Shown here: one piece after another, positions 1-6,367 of the stretch
Layout: each line of letters starts with the position of its first letter
Numbering within the stretch: position 1 is the first letter of the stretch
Notes under the pieces: generated by a model
Told to the model about the DNA's origin: nothing
The model's database searches: none
What the model saw: the letters and a program-made list of their open reading frames with translations, nothing else
Position numbers and translations under genes: made by a program
Assembly: GCA_900556185.1 (NCBI GenBank)
Contig: USNN01000032.1
Span: forward strand, 1 to 9,377
Direction: 5' to 3'
Source of the DNA: an uncultured Eubacteriales bacterium
GTDB lineage: Bacteria; Bacillota; Clostridia; Christensenellales; UBA1242
DNA length: 9,377 bases

Positions 1-870
1 AAGGTCACTTATTCCAGCCGATACCATAGCGTCAAACGAGCCTTTAACATACCCAACCTTTAAACTATGTGGTCTAACTCTTAAAATTTTTAAACCTGCC
101 ACTATAGATGCGTTATAAAGTGTAGTTGCAGCCTGACAAACGCCACCGCCAAGGCCGTCTGCGTATTCACCATTTAATATAATTTTTGCAAGTTTATAAC
201 CATTTTCTTCGGTTGTGTCTCCAATCATTTTGTTAAATGAAACCGACTGATGTGGCAAAAGTTCAAAACCATTAAACTTTTCAAGTGCCACCATAATATT
301 ATTTATTCTGCCTTCTTGGTTTACACCATTTATATAAGTTACAAATGAAGACTTTTCATTTGTTAACCGCTTTAGGTCACTAGACTTTGTAACTGGCTCT
401 ATTACGGTGGTCGGAATTTCAATTATAATATTATCCTTACTTTGTAATAACTTTATAAATAATTCTTTATATAGCCTTGGGGTGTCTATAATTAGCCCAG
501 TTTTGCTTTCATTTAGTTTAGCAACCCCGCTAGTCACATCAATTTTAGCATCAACCGCTTCTATATTAATAGACTTGCTAATTTCGTTTATTTTTCCACT
601 AAATTTAGGGTAAACATAATCTATAGTTCCGCTAACCCCAACGCCTAAATTATACACTCTAATTAATAGTTCTATGTTTGATAGCCCCAAGTCTTTTCTT
701 GAACTGTCTTTTAGGTCGGTTTCAATAAAAGTAAACTCAATATCGTTATATTTTAGTGTAATTGCCCTGTTTTCACATTCGCTCGCCCATGCCATTTGTG
801 GCACACTTATAGCCCCACTAAAACAAATTAAACACAATAAAAAAATAATAGACTTATGTAACTTCTTCAT
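1..870 (-). CDS. Secreted VanW-family protein, C-terminal end cut by the window edge
   Basis: The first 290 codons of an exported VanW-family protein are visible; the gene runs off the left edge with no stop codon. Residues 1-29 form a signal peptide: basic MKKLHK, a hydrophobic stretch at 8-22, and an A-W-A cleavage site at 27-29. Residues about 50-145 resemble the alpha/beta domain that often precedes VanW (PG_binding_4 type). The VanW core begins near 172. Its hallmark LGGGVCQ is at 240-246, followed by TTLYNA at 249-254 and R-P-H-S-L at 266-270. VanW was named from some vancomycin-resistance operons, but its biochemical role is unknown and most homologues are housekeeping cell-envelope proteins, so this is not evidence of resistance. 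The ATG at 870 was chosen because it opens directly into the signal peptide; an in-frame ATG at 897 would add nine residues. Neither start has a strong ribosome-binding site. The gene lies 44 bases after cca and may share its transcript. Confidence 0.9.
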   Translation of the reverse strand, partial: MKKLHKSIIFLLCLICFSGAISVPQMAWASECENRAITLKYNDIEFTFIETDLKDSSRKDLGLSNIELLIRVYNLGVGVSGTIDYVYPKFSGKINEISKSINIEAVDAKIDVTSGVAKLNESKTGLIIDTPRLYKELFIKLLQSKDNIIIEIPTTVIEPVTKSSDLKRLTNEKSSFVTYINGVNQEGRINNIMVALEKFNGFELLPHQSVSFNKMIGDTTEENGYKLAKIILNGEYADGLGGGVCQAATTLYNASIVAGLKILRVRPHSLKVGYVKGSFDAMVSAGISDL

Positions 871-914
871 AAGCCTATTTTTTGCGTTTTTTATCATTTT
901 ATGCAATAAGCGGT

Positions 915-1649
915 TTATAACCCACTTATGCCTAATTCCTTAATTAATTTATTTACTCTTTTAATGTAGGTATTATAATCTTCATTTACATATTTTTTAG
1001 AATATATCCTATTATTTTCAACACCTATTCTTTGTTTTGTTAAATCATTAATTTTATTTGCATTTAGTTTTGCACACTCTAATGTTTTTTCATCTATACT
1101 AAAGCCCGTTCTACCCGCAAGTTCTATTAGTCTTAGTATCCTAGCAGGGTCTACATTAAATGTTTCGTTTGGGTCTAAAACGGTTTGTATTCTTTTTACC
1201 TTTATATCTTCTAGCCCTTTATTTATCGGGTCTAAAAGGCTATTACTATGTGTGTCATAGTATAGTGCATTTATGCTAAAATCACGCCTAATTACGTCTT
1301 CTTCTATACTATTAACAAACCGCACATTAGATGGATTGTGCTTATTAACTGAATCATAAAATTCTACTCTTAACCTAGCGACTTCATAACTAGTTCCGTT
1401 AAAACTAAATTCCACTACTTCGAGTTTTCTATTTTTAATTTTTACTAAAATATTATTCTCGGTAGCAAACTTAATGTTTTCTTCTAAACTTATGGTTGTG
1501 GCTAGGTCTATATCTTCTGATGTGACTCGTTTTAGCCCAAGTAAAATATCTCTAACCGCCCCACCAACAACATAAACTTTTTTGTTCACACTCGTTGCAA
1601 ATTCAGAATACATCTGTATAAATTTATCTTCTTTTATTTTTTCAAACAA
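915..1649 (-). CDS. cca: Short class II tRNA nucleotidyltransferase (CCA-adding type)
   Basis: A 244-residue class II nucleotidyltransferase, the family that adds or repairs the CCA end of tRNA. The catalytic head is complete: GGAVRD at 29-34, the metal-binding DID at 46-48, a flexible-loop region around 92-111, and RRDFSINAL at 121-129. The nucleotide-selecting motif, normally EDxxR, reads V-D-P-A-R at 166-170, so the Asp and Arg are kept but the first Glu is Val. A KQRI segment at 205-208 matches the usual KERI of the neck domain. The protein then ends, whereas typical bacterial enzymes run about 400 residues with body and tail domains that grip the tRNA elbow. The start is a TTG at 1649, 4 bases after GGTGG, inside the end of tilS (16-base overlap), which suggests translational coupling. 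It could be a minimal CCA enzyme, a partial-specificity (CC- or A-adding) enzyme, or a poly(A) polymerase relative; the sequence alone does not decide. Confidence 0.85.
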   Translation of the reverse strand: MFEKIKEDKFIQMYSEFATSVNKKVYVVGGAVRDILLGLKRVTSEDIDLATTISLEENIKFATENNILVKIKNRKLEVVEFSFNGTSYEVARLRVEFYDSVNKHNPSNVRFVNSIEEDVIRRDFSINALYYDTHSNSLLDPINKGLEDIKVKRIQTVLDPNETFNVDPARILRLIELAGRTGFSIDEKTLECAKLNANKINDLTKQRIGVENNRIYSKKYVNEDYNTYIKRVNKLIKELGISGL

Positions 1650-2965
1650 ATTTCCACCACCGATTTTGTTTTTTCTGTAATTTTAAGGCTTTTAGATATT
1701 TCCACCCCAGGAATAACCAAACAATTTTCGCCATCTGCTAATATTACCATAGATTTTCGAGTTTTACTATCTATCTTTTTATCGGTTAAATAATCTGATA
1801 ATAGTTTTGTTCCGCCCGAAAATTTAGTAAATTTATCGCCCACATTTATTGTTCGCCACACGGCTGAAACTGGCACCTTATCTGCATCTATATACAATTT
1901 ACCAGCGTTAAAAACTGGTTCACCATTATACCAAGATACACAAATTTTGCCCATACCACATTCAATTTCTTGGTCTGGCTTAAAACACTTTTTAACAAAA
2001 TTGTTGTCTTTTTCAACAAACACGCAAACTCCACCATTCACAACTTGAGCTACAATATTGTTTGGAAGATTTATGCGTTTGCCTACCTGAGCCTTAAACA
2101 ATTTTAAAATTGATTTTATATGCTTTTCTTCTATATCTATGCCATTATTTACGTTTTTTATAGAATAATAGACCAGTTGGGTTTGAATATCGTTATCATA
2201 CCCAGCAATTTTATTTAATATTTTAACTTCGTTATCGCTAGCGATTACCACATCTTTTGGCAATAATTCACCAACCAATCTATCCACTCTAGATAACTTA
2301 CTTGCACAACTTACAATATTTGCTTTTGCCCCACTAAAGCATTTTTCAATTGCTGGCAAAACCACTTTTCTAATGTAATTTCTTGAGTAATTTTCGTCGT
2401 TATTGGTGCTATCAAAAACGAAACTTAAATTGTGTTTTTGTGCGTATTTTTCTATATCTTCACGTGCTATGTCTAACATTGGTCTAATGAAGTTACCCCT
2501 TGTGTACCCCATTCCAGATAGCCCTGTTAGCCCCGAACCTCTAAATAGGTGCATGAGAACTGTTTCGGCTTGGTCGTCGGCATGATGAGCTAGTGCTATT
2601 TTTGTTAAATTCTCGGTTTTAATTATTCTATCAAATTCGTTATATCTTAAAATTCTCGCCGATTCTTCAACCGAGATTTTATTTGTTTTTGCATAACCTA
2701 GTGCGTCCACCGAAACCACTACACACCTAATTCCAAGGCTTTTGCAATACTCTTTGCAAAAATTTTCGTCCCTATCTGCTTCTGCCCCACGAATATTGTG
2801 GTTCACGTGAATAGCAACGATTTCACAGCCTAGTTCATCTTTAAATTTATTTAATAAATACGCCAAAACGACAGAGTCTACACCACCACTAAGAGCAATG
2901 CCAACTTTGTCATTTTGGATAATTATGTTATTTTGTTTTACACATTCTAAAAACTTTTTTTCCAC
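1634..2965 (-). CDS. tilS: tRNA(Ile)-lysidine synthase TilS
   Basis: TilS uses ATP and lysine to convert cytidine 34 of the CAU-anticodon tRNA-Ile to lysidine, so that the tRNA reads AUA as isoleucine; it is normally essential and cytosolic. The N-terminal ATP-pyrophosphatase domain (about 18-200) has the P-loop SGGVDS at 26-31, HVNHNIRG at 53-60, the family signature HHADDQAET at 127-135, and NYSRNYIR at 192-199. A variable middle domain follows. The C-terminal TilS_C domain spans about 365-437 (WRTINVGDKF, then KLLSDYLTDKKI). The 443-residue length is normal for the family. The start is GTG at 2965: it is the only usual start codon between the upstream in-frame stop and the P-loop, and it has no Shine-Dalgarno sequence. 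A sigma-A-like promoter lies immediately upstream. The gene follows spoIIE by 31 bases and overlaps cca by 16. In B. subtilis tilS also lies a short distance downstream of spoIIE. Confidence 0.97.
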   Translation of the reverse strand: MEKKFLECVKQNNIIIQNDKVGIALSGGVDSVVLAYLLNKFKDELGCEIVAIHVNHNIRGAEADRDENFCKEYCKSLGIRCVVVSVDALGYAKTNKISVEESARILRYNEFDRIIKTENLTKIALAHHADDQAETVLMHLFRGSGLTGLSGMGYTRGNFIRPMLDIAREDIEKYAQKHNLSFVFDSTNNDENYSRNYIRKVVLPAIEKCFSGAKANIVSCASKLSRVDRLVGELLPKDVVIASDNEVKILNKIAGYDNDIQTQLVYYSIKNVNNGIDIEEKHIKSILKLFKAQVGKRINLPNNIVAQVVNGGVCVFVEKDNNFVKKCFKPDQEIECGMGKICVSWYNGEPVFNAGKLYIDADKVPVSAVWRTINVGDKFTKFSGGTKLLSDYLTDKKIDSKTRKSMVILADGENCLVIPGVEISKSLKITEKTKSVVEICLKK

Positions 2966-2971
2966 GAGTTT

Positions 2972-3000
2972 AGTATAGACTATTTTTTTATATTTTTCAA
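2972..3000 (-). promoter_or_regulatory. Sigma-A-type promoter of tilS, leaderless geometry
   Basis: Read on the minus strand: TTGAAA (3000-2995), a 17-base spacer, TATACT (2977-2972), then six bases (AAACTC) and the GTG start of tilS. Each hexamer matches the sigma-A consensus at 5 of 6 positions and the spacing is ideal. The -35 overlaps the TGA stop of spoIIE. RNA polymerase usually starts about 7 bases after the -10, which falls on the G of the GTG, so a leaderless tilS mRNA is predicted. The absence of a Shine-Dalgarno sequence agrees with this. Confidence 0.6.
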
Positions 3001-5279
3001 CCTGATTTTCTATTTAGTAAAACTTTAAAGGCTAATACTGTCATATCGTCTAAAACTTTACCACCGTTATTTGCTATCGCCTTTTTAATAATTGCATCGG
3101 TTAAGTCTTGAATATTGCTAAAATTAAGGTTATTTATAAACCCAGAAAAGTTATCACTGGTGTTAAATGCGTCAAACACACCATCGCTTGTTATTATAAC
3201 ATAGTCGCCCACACTAATATATTTCTTTTGCGTTTTGGTATCTGCATTTTCAAGCATACCTATCGGCAAATTATCGCCTTCAACCACTTCAACCGCACCA
3301 TTATATTTTATAACCGACGGCGTTCCACCCCGCTTTATAAAGTCTACTGCTCCCGTTTCTTGGTCAAACACTACAACATCCACAGCACTAAAGTTTTCGC
3401 CACTTTTATATGATAATAGTTTGTTTACATTATTAATAATATGCTCGCCACTAAACCCAGCCATATAAAAGTCTTCAATAAGGTTTAATGTCATTTCGCT
3501 TATTCGGTTAGCCCTAAACCCAACACCTTTGCCATCAGATAAAGCAAATAAAACCTTACCGTTATCTAATTTTGTTTCGGTAAACGTATCACCGCTAATT
3601 TTGTCCTTAGCGACCCTTGATACGCCAACCACATAACTAAACTTACTTGCTTCACATAAAGATAATATCATAAGCCCAGCAATGTCTGCGTATTTAGACT
3701 CAACTATTTCCATCTTACGCTTAAAAAATGTGGATGCAACCCGCTCTAAATCGGCTCTTTTTTGCTCACAAACTCCAACAACCAGCGTAACCTTAATTTT
3801 GCCATCTATGTTAGTAATAGAACAACCTTTAACAACAATGTCTTCATATAAGTATGAGTTAATTAACTTTTCTTCCATTCTTTTGTCTAGCTTCACACTT
3901 AAACTAAAATTATGGGCAAGTTTTTCAATTATCTCGCCAGCACCCATTAAACTGCTACTCATTAAAATTTTATCATCGTCTTCGGCTTTAATATCTTTAG
4001 AATATTCTTTATACTCGCCAAGCCTTTGGTTTAACTCGTAAATTATTTGGTTTGTTTTACCACACACGCAAGCAAGACTCGTTTGAATGTCTATTATGCT
4101 CAAGGAATACTTATTTAGCCCCTTTTTAACAAGCTCTCTTAATACCCTTGGAATAACAGTCCGCCCTTCGTGGCAAGTTTGGTACTTAGCACAATTTTTG
4201 CAGTTAACCGACACCACATCAGAGTATAAATAATCTTCTACCTGAGCACTATCTAACCTGCCTATTACCATATTTTTATAAATATCATGCATCTCATAAA
4301 AAAGGCTTGATACCTGCTTTAACTGGTTTTTTATACCCCGTTCTTCACTTGCATTTACAATTGTTTCTAGTGACAATTTTATTTGCTCACTATTCACGCT
4401 TTGCTTTAATTTGTAAATAAGTTTATTTGGAATAATTATATAAATTACTCCCGCAAGTGTTAGCGGTAAAAGTCCAATAAGACCTAGGTTATCATAAAGT
4501 TTAAAATATATTCCAAGCATTAAACTTAAAACTATCATGGTGCATACTTGAATAATTTTGCCAGCCTTTTTAACAACAATAACCGATACGGCAACCAAAA
4601 TATAATTACCAACGAGCGCTAAACTTAGCCTATTAAACCCAACACCTAAACTGAGTATCACCGAGAACCCAAAAGCAGACTTATCTTCTAACACCCCACT
4701 TACAAGCAACACGCAAAGTGGCAAAATAAACTCCACCAAACTAAACCTATACACATATATTTTGCTGGTTGCATAAATTATGGGAACAACTAGCAAAACT
4801 AAGCCTAGTAGTTCATCTAGGGTAAGTTTACTACCAATACCCCGAACCTTAATTGTTTTAAAATATAAAATATAGCTATATAAAAATACAACCGAAACAA
4901 ACACGCCAATAATAGAAATTATAAACCCCTGACTGGTTTTAATTGAAAATAATACTTGCATAACCTCGGCTAAAAGCACAAACGGAATTAACGCCCAGAG
5001 TTTTAACCTTCCCATCTTTTTAAATATAAATATTAACGCAACTATCACTAAAAAAATGTTTAAATCAACTACTATTCCCCACACACCAAAGTTAAATAAC
5101 AATACAGATAGTATTAAGCCAAAAATATAATAAAAATAATTGTTAAAAACGAAAAATACAGCAAAAACAAATGCCACAAAAAATGGCAAAACCAACTTGT
5201 TAAATCCAGCCAAACACATCAAGTACCCGACCACAAATATTAACAAATTTGAACCAATGAGTTTTACTATTCTTTTCAA
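2997..5279 (-). CDS. spoIIE: Stage II sporulation protein E (membrane-bound PP2C-type phosphatase)
   Basis: SpoIIE dephosphorylates the anti-anti-sigma factor SpoIIAA, releasing sigma-F in the forespore, and takes part in polar septum formation with the divisome. The 760-residue protein is slightly shorter than the B. subtilis one (827). Residues about 5-285 are strongly hydrophobic with roughly ten membrane segments. A regulatory region (about 300-555) carries a C360-x2-C363-x5-C369 cluster plus C404 and C406. The C-terminal phosphatase (about 560-757) has the metal-binding Asp of SDGKG at 581-585, R-G-G-T-P-S at 650-655, LPIGM at 671-675, TSDGVFDA at 697-704 and DDMTV at 744-748. The usual SDGMG motif carries Lys instead of Met. 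The start is TTG at 5279 with AGGAG 9 bases upstream; the next in-frame ATG, 20 codons on, would lose the first membrane segment. It is divergent from yabP and ends within the tilS -35 element. Confidence 0.96.
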   Translation of the reverse strand: MKRIVKLIGSNLLIFVVGYLMCLAGFNKLVLPFFVAFVFAVFFVFNNYFYYIFGLILSVLLFNFGVWGIVVDLNIFLVIVALIFIFKKMGRLKLWALIPFVLLAEVMQVLFSIKTSQGFIISIIGVFVSVVFLYSYILYFKTIKVRGIGSKLTLDELLGLVLLVVPIIYATSKIYVYRFSLVEFILPLCVLLVSGVLEDKSAFGFSVILSLGVGFNRLSLALVGNYILVAVSVIVVKKAGKIIQVCTMIVLSLMLGIYFKLYDNLGLIGLLPLTLAGVIYIIIPNKLIYKLKQSVNSEQIKLSLETIVNASEERGIKNQLKQVSSLFYEMHDIYKNMVIGRLDSAQVEDYLYSDVVSVNCKNCAKYQTCHEGRTVIPRVLRELVKKGLNKYSLSIIDIQTSLACVCGKTNQIIYELNQRLGEYKEYSKDIKAEDDDKILMSSSLMGAGEIIEKLAHNFSLSVKLDKRMEEKLINSYLYEDIVVKGCSITNIDGKIKVTLVVGVCEQKRADLERVASTFFKRKMEIVESKYADIAGLMILSLCEASKFSYVVGVSRVAKDKISGDTFTETKLDNGKVLFALSDGKGVGFRANRISEMTLNLIEDFYMAGFSGEHIINNVNKLLSYKSGENFSAVDVVVFDQETGAVDFIKRGGTPSVIKYNGAVEVVEGDNLPIGMLENADTKTQKKYISVGDYVIITSDGVFDAFNTSDNFSGFINNLNFSNIQDLTDAIIKKAIANNGGKVLDDMTVLAFKVLLNRKSG

Positions 5280-5288
5280 TTTTACCTT

Positions 5289-5293
5289 CTCCT
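5289..5293 (-). promoter_or_regulatory. Ribosome binding site that sets the TTG start of spoIIE
   Basis: AGGAG on the minus strand, 9 bases before TTG at 5279, with a further AAGG 5 bases before it. This supports the TTG rather than the ATG 20 codons downstream. Confidence 0.75.
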
Positions 5294-5326
5294 AGGTCCA
5301 TTGTACTATTTTACTGCTAGTTTCCT

Positions 5327-5354
5327 TTAATAGAAATTTTAACTTATTTGTCAT
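5327..5354 (-). promoter_or_regulatory. Candidate spoIIE promoter with a Spo0A-box-like site
   Basis: On the minus strand, ATGACA (5354-5349, 5 of 6 to the sigma-A -35) is followed after 16 bases by TATTAA (5332-5327, 4 of 6 to the -10). The overlapping heptamer TGACAAA (5353-5347) matches the Spo0A box TGNCGAA except for A in place of G. In B. subtilis, spoIIE is driven by sigma-A with Spo0A~P, so such elements are expected. In an AT-rich spacer these matches could arise by chance. Other weak -10 candidates (TAAAAT at 5313-5308, TACAAT at 5305-5300) lie closer to the gene. Confidence 0.3.
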
Positions 5355-5389
5355 ATTTTAAAGAAGTGTGCTAAACGTTACCCTATTCA

Positions 5390-5397
5390 CATAAATT
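5390..5397 (+). promoter_or_regulatory. Candidate sigma-E -10 element for yabP-yabQ-divIC
   Basis: CATAAATT resembles the -10 element of sigma-E promoters (CATAcaaT-like). It lies about 8 bases before the AGGAGG ribosome-binding site, so the transcript would begin just ahead of that site. No good -35 is at the usual 13-15 base distance: GCTAAAC at 5370-5376 is a poor match, and the better TCATATT at 5351-5357 is too far away. B. subtilis yabP and yabQ are transcribed by sigma-E, which is the main reason to consider it. Confidence 0.3.
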
Positions 5398-5405
5398 TAA
5401 TTAAA

Positions 5406-5411
5406 GGAGGG
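5406..5411 (+). promoter_or_regulatory. Strong ribosome binding site of yabP
   Basis: AAAGGAGGG ends 4 bases before the yabP ATG at 5416, a near-perfect Shine-Dalgarno sequence. It contrasts with the weak or absent sites of tilS, yabQ and the radical SAM gene. Confidence 0.8.
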
Positions 5412-5415
5412 CTTT

Positions 5416-5697
5416 ATGGACAATAAAACAAAAAAAGAACCCGAGTTTGAAGGAACCAACAATATTGAAATACAATCTAGAAAACAAATTCATATAACAG
5501 GTGTAACCGAAGTAATTAGTGCCACGACCACCAGTGTAGAACTAAAAACTGCTTGCGGAAAACTTACAATAGGTGGCACAGACCTAAAAATTAAGAACCT
5601 AAACAACGAGCAGAAAGAACTGTATCTAACTGGCATTTTAAACGAATTAAAATATAACGAAAAGAAGAAAAATTTATTTGAAAAAGTCTTTAAGTAA
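5416..5697 (+). CDS. yabP: Sporulation protein YabP
   Basis: A 93-residue YabP-family protein (B. subtilis YabP is about 100 residues). The family also includes YqfC, and in B. subtilis yabP is a mother-cell sigma-E gene linked to spore cortex and coat assembly; its molecular activity is not known. Family features seen here are SRKQIHITGV at 21-30, the VELKTACGKLTIGG stretch at 41-54, and LYLTGILNELKY at 69-80, giving the expected run of short beta strands. The N-terminus is charged and polar (KTKKEPEFEG), with no signal peptide or membrane segment. The terminal NEKKKNLFEKVFK is basic. The ATG at 5416 has a perfect Shine-Dalgarno sequence. YabQ follows after 6 bases. YqfC is the main alternative, but yabQ and divIC immediately downstream settle it as YabP. 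Confidence 0.92.
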   Translation: MDNKTKKEPEFEGTNNIEIQSRKQIHITGVTEVISATTTSVELKTACGKLTIGGTDLKIKNLNNEQKELYLTGILNELKYNEKKKNLFEKVFK

Positions 5698-5703
5698 TAA
5701 AAA

Positions 5704-6075
5704 ATGGAACTATTTACCCTATTCGCCTTCTATGGCATACTAGCGTCGCTTATATACCTTGCGGGGCTATTTTTAAGAAGACTAACAAACTTCTTTATTG
5801 CCACCGAAATAATAATTGATATAATTTGTTTTGTTTTAATTGGTCTTGTTTTTTCTCACATCACCCTAACTTATACCTATGGAATTATAAGGTTTTACTT
5901 GTGCCTAGGCTTTATCTTAGGATTTGTTGCTAGCACAGAAACATTAAAAAATTTGGTTGCAAATATGGCTGGTTTTGTTTATAATAAACTTAGACAGGCA
6001 ATAATTAAATTGAAACCAAAGTTAAACTTTAGGAGGAAAAATTATGACCGTGGAAAGATTAACCAAACTAGTTAA
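5704..6075 (+). CDS. yabQ: Spore cortex biosynthesis membrane protein YabQ
   Basis: A 123-residue membrane protein matching YabQ in size, topology and context. In B. subtilis YabQ localises around the forespore and is needed for cortex formation; its mechanism is unknown. Three membrane segments are visible at about 3-23, 31-52 and 56-78. The YGIIRFYLCLGFILGF stretch at 59-74 fits the conserved G-x-x-R-x-Y region of the family, and a basic cytosolic tail (KLRQ...KLKPK...FRRK) follows. The ATG is 6 bases after the yabP stop and has no clear Shine-Dalgarno sequence, so translation probably depends on ribosomes finishing yabP. The last 32 bases overlap divIC. Similarity over the tail is weak, so identification rests on topology, the middle motif and position between yabP and divIC. 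Confidence 0.88.
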   Translation: MELFTLFAFYGILASLIYLAGLFLRRLTNFFIATEIIIDIICFVLIGLVFSHITLTYTYGIIRFYLCLGFILGFVASTETLKNLVANMAGFVYNKLRQAIIKLKPKLNFRRKNYDRGKINQTS

Positions 6076-6325
6076 AATTATAACTAGTGTTGCCACAGCG
6101 TTTGTATTTTTACTAGTGGCAATAATTATAGCAGAATACATAAAAATCAATTCACTAAACCGTAAGATAGACGATGTAACACAGTCTATAGATAATTTAA
6201 ACAAAACACAAAGCGAACTTGAAACCGATATGGAATACCACTCTTCTAGCATATACATAGAAGATATGGCACGCCGAGAACTAAAAATGTTAAAAGACAA
6301 CGAAATATATCTTGAATATAAGTAA
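6044..6325 (+). CDS. divIC: Septum formation initiator DivIC/FtsB-family protein
   Basis: A 93-residue bitopic division protein. It has a short cytosolic N-terminus, one membrane segment at about 13-31, then a coiled coil at about 34-63 with leucine/isoleucine heptads. The family signature YIEDMARRELKML lies at 71-83, followed by D-N-E-I at 85-88. DivIC/FtsB forms a complex with FtsL and DivIB/FtsQ in the divisome and helps activate septal peptidoglycan synthesis. The ATG at 6044 follows AGGAGG by 7 bases, a strong site inside the end of yabQ; the two genes overlap by 32 bases. The order yabP-yabQ-divIC matches B. subtilis. A single sporulation promoter could not serve an essential division gene in vegetative cells, so another promoter is likely, though none was found with confidence. 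A bidirectional terminator follows 8 bases after the stop codon. Confidence 0.95.
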   Translation: MTVERLTKLVKIITSVATAFVFLLVAIIIAEYIKINSLNRKIDDVTQSIDNLNKTQSELETDMEYHSSSIYIEDMARRELKMLKDNEIYLEYK

Positions 6326-6333
6326 ATAGAAAC

Positions 6334-6367
6334 AAAAAATACTATGCAAGACGCATAGTATTTTTTT
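6334..6367. terminator. Bidirectional rho-independent terminator between divIC and the radical SAM gene
   Basis: A perfect 14-base stem pairs 6334-6347 with 6353-6366 around a 5-base loop (AAGAC). The GC-containing core is ATACTATGC/GCATAGTAT, flanked by six A's on the left and seven T's on the right, so it gives a hairpin plus U-run on either strand. It ends the plus-strand yabP-yabQ-divIC transcript and the converging radical SAM transcript. The TAA stop of the latter (6366-6368) lies within the T-run. Confidence 0.93.

Noticed and set aside
1..870. VanW as evidence of vancomycin resistance.
   Set aside because: No vanA/B ligase, vanH, vanX or two-component genes are present; VanW-domain proteins are common in glycopeptide-sensitive Firmicutes.
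868..897. Alternative in-frame ATG at 897 for the VanW gene, and possible leaderless geometry at 870 (AAAAAT six bases before ATG).
   Set aside because: The extension adds nine polar residues ahead of a clean signal peptide and has no ribosome-binding site. AAAAAT matches the -10 at only 4 of 6 positions and TTGCAT upstream is a poor -35, so I did not call a third leaderless promoter.
905..925. Small inverted repeat (GGTT/AACC) at the end of cca as a terminator.
   Set aside because: Only a 4-base stem overlapping the stop codon, and no properly placed T-run on the minus strand.
407..943. Plus-strand open frames opposite the VanW gene, and similar antisense frames across spoIIE, tilS, the radical SAM gene and ppdK.
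   Set aside because: They lie antisense to genes with clear family motifs, lack ribosome-binding sites and show low-complexity composition expected from reverse-reading AT-rich genes. The minus-strand frame over 6022-6300 is likewise a shadow of divIC.
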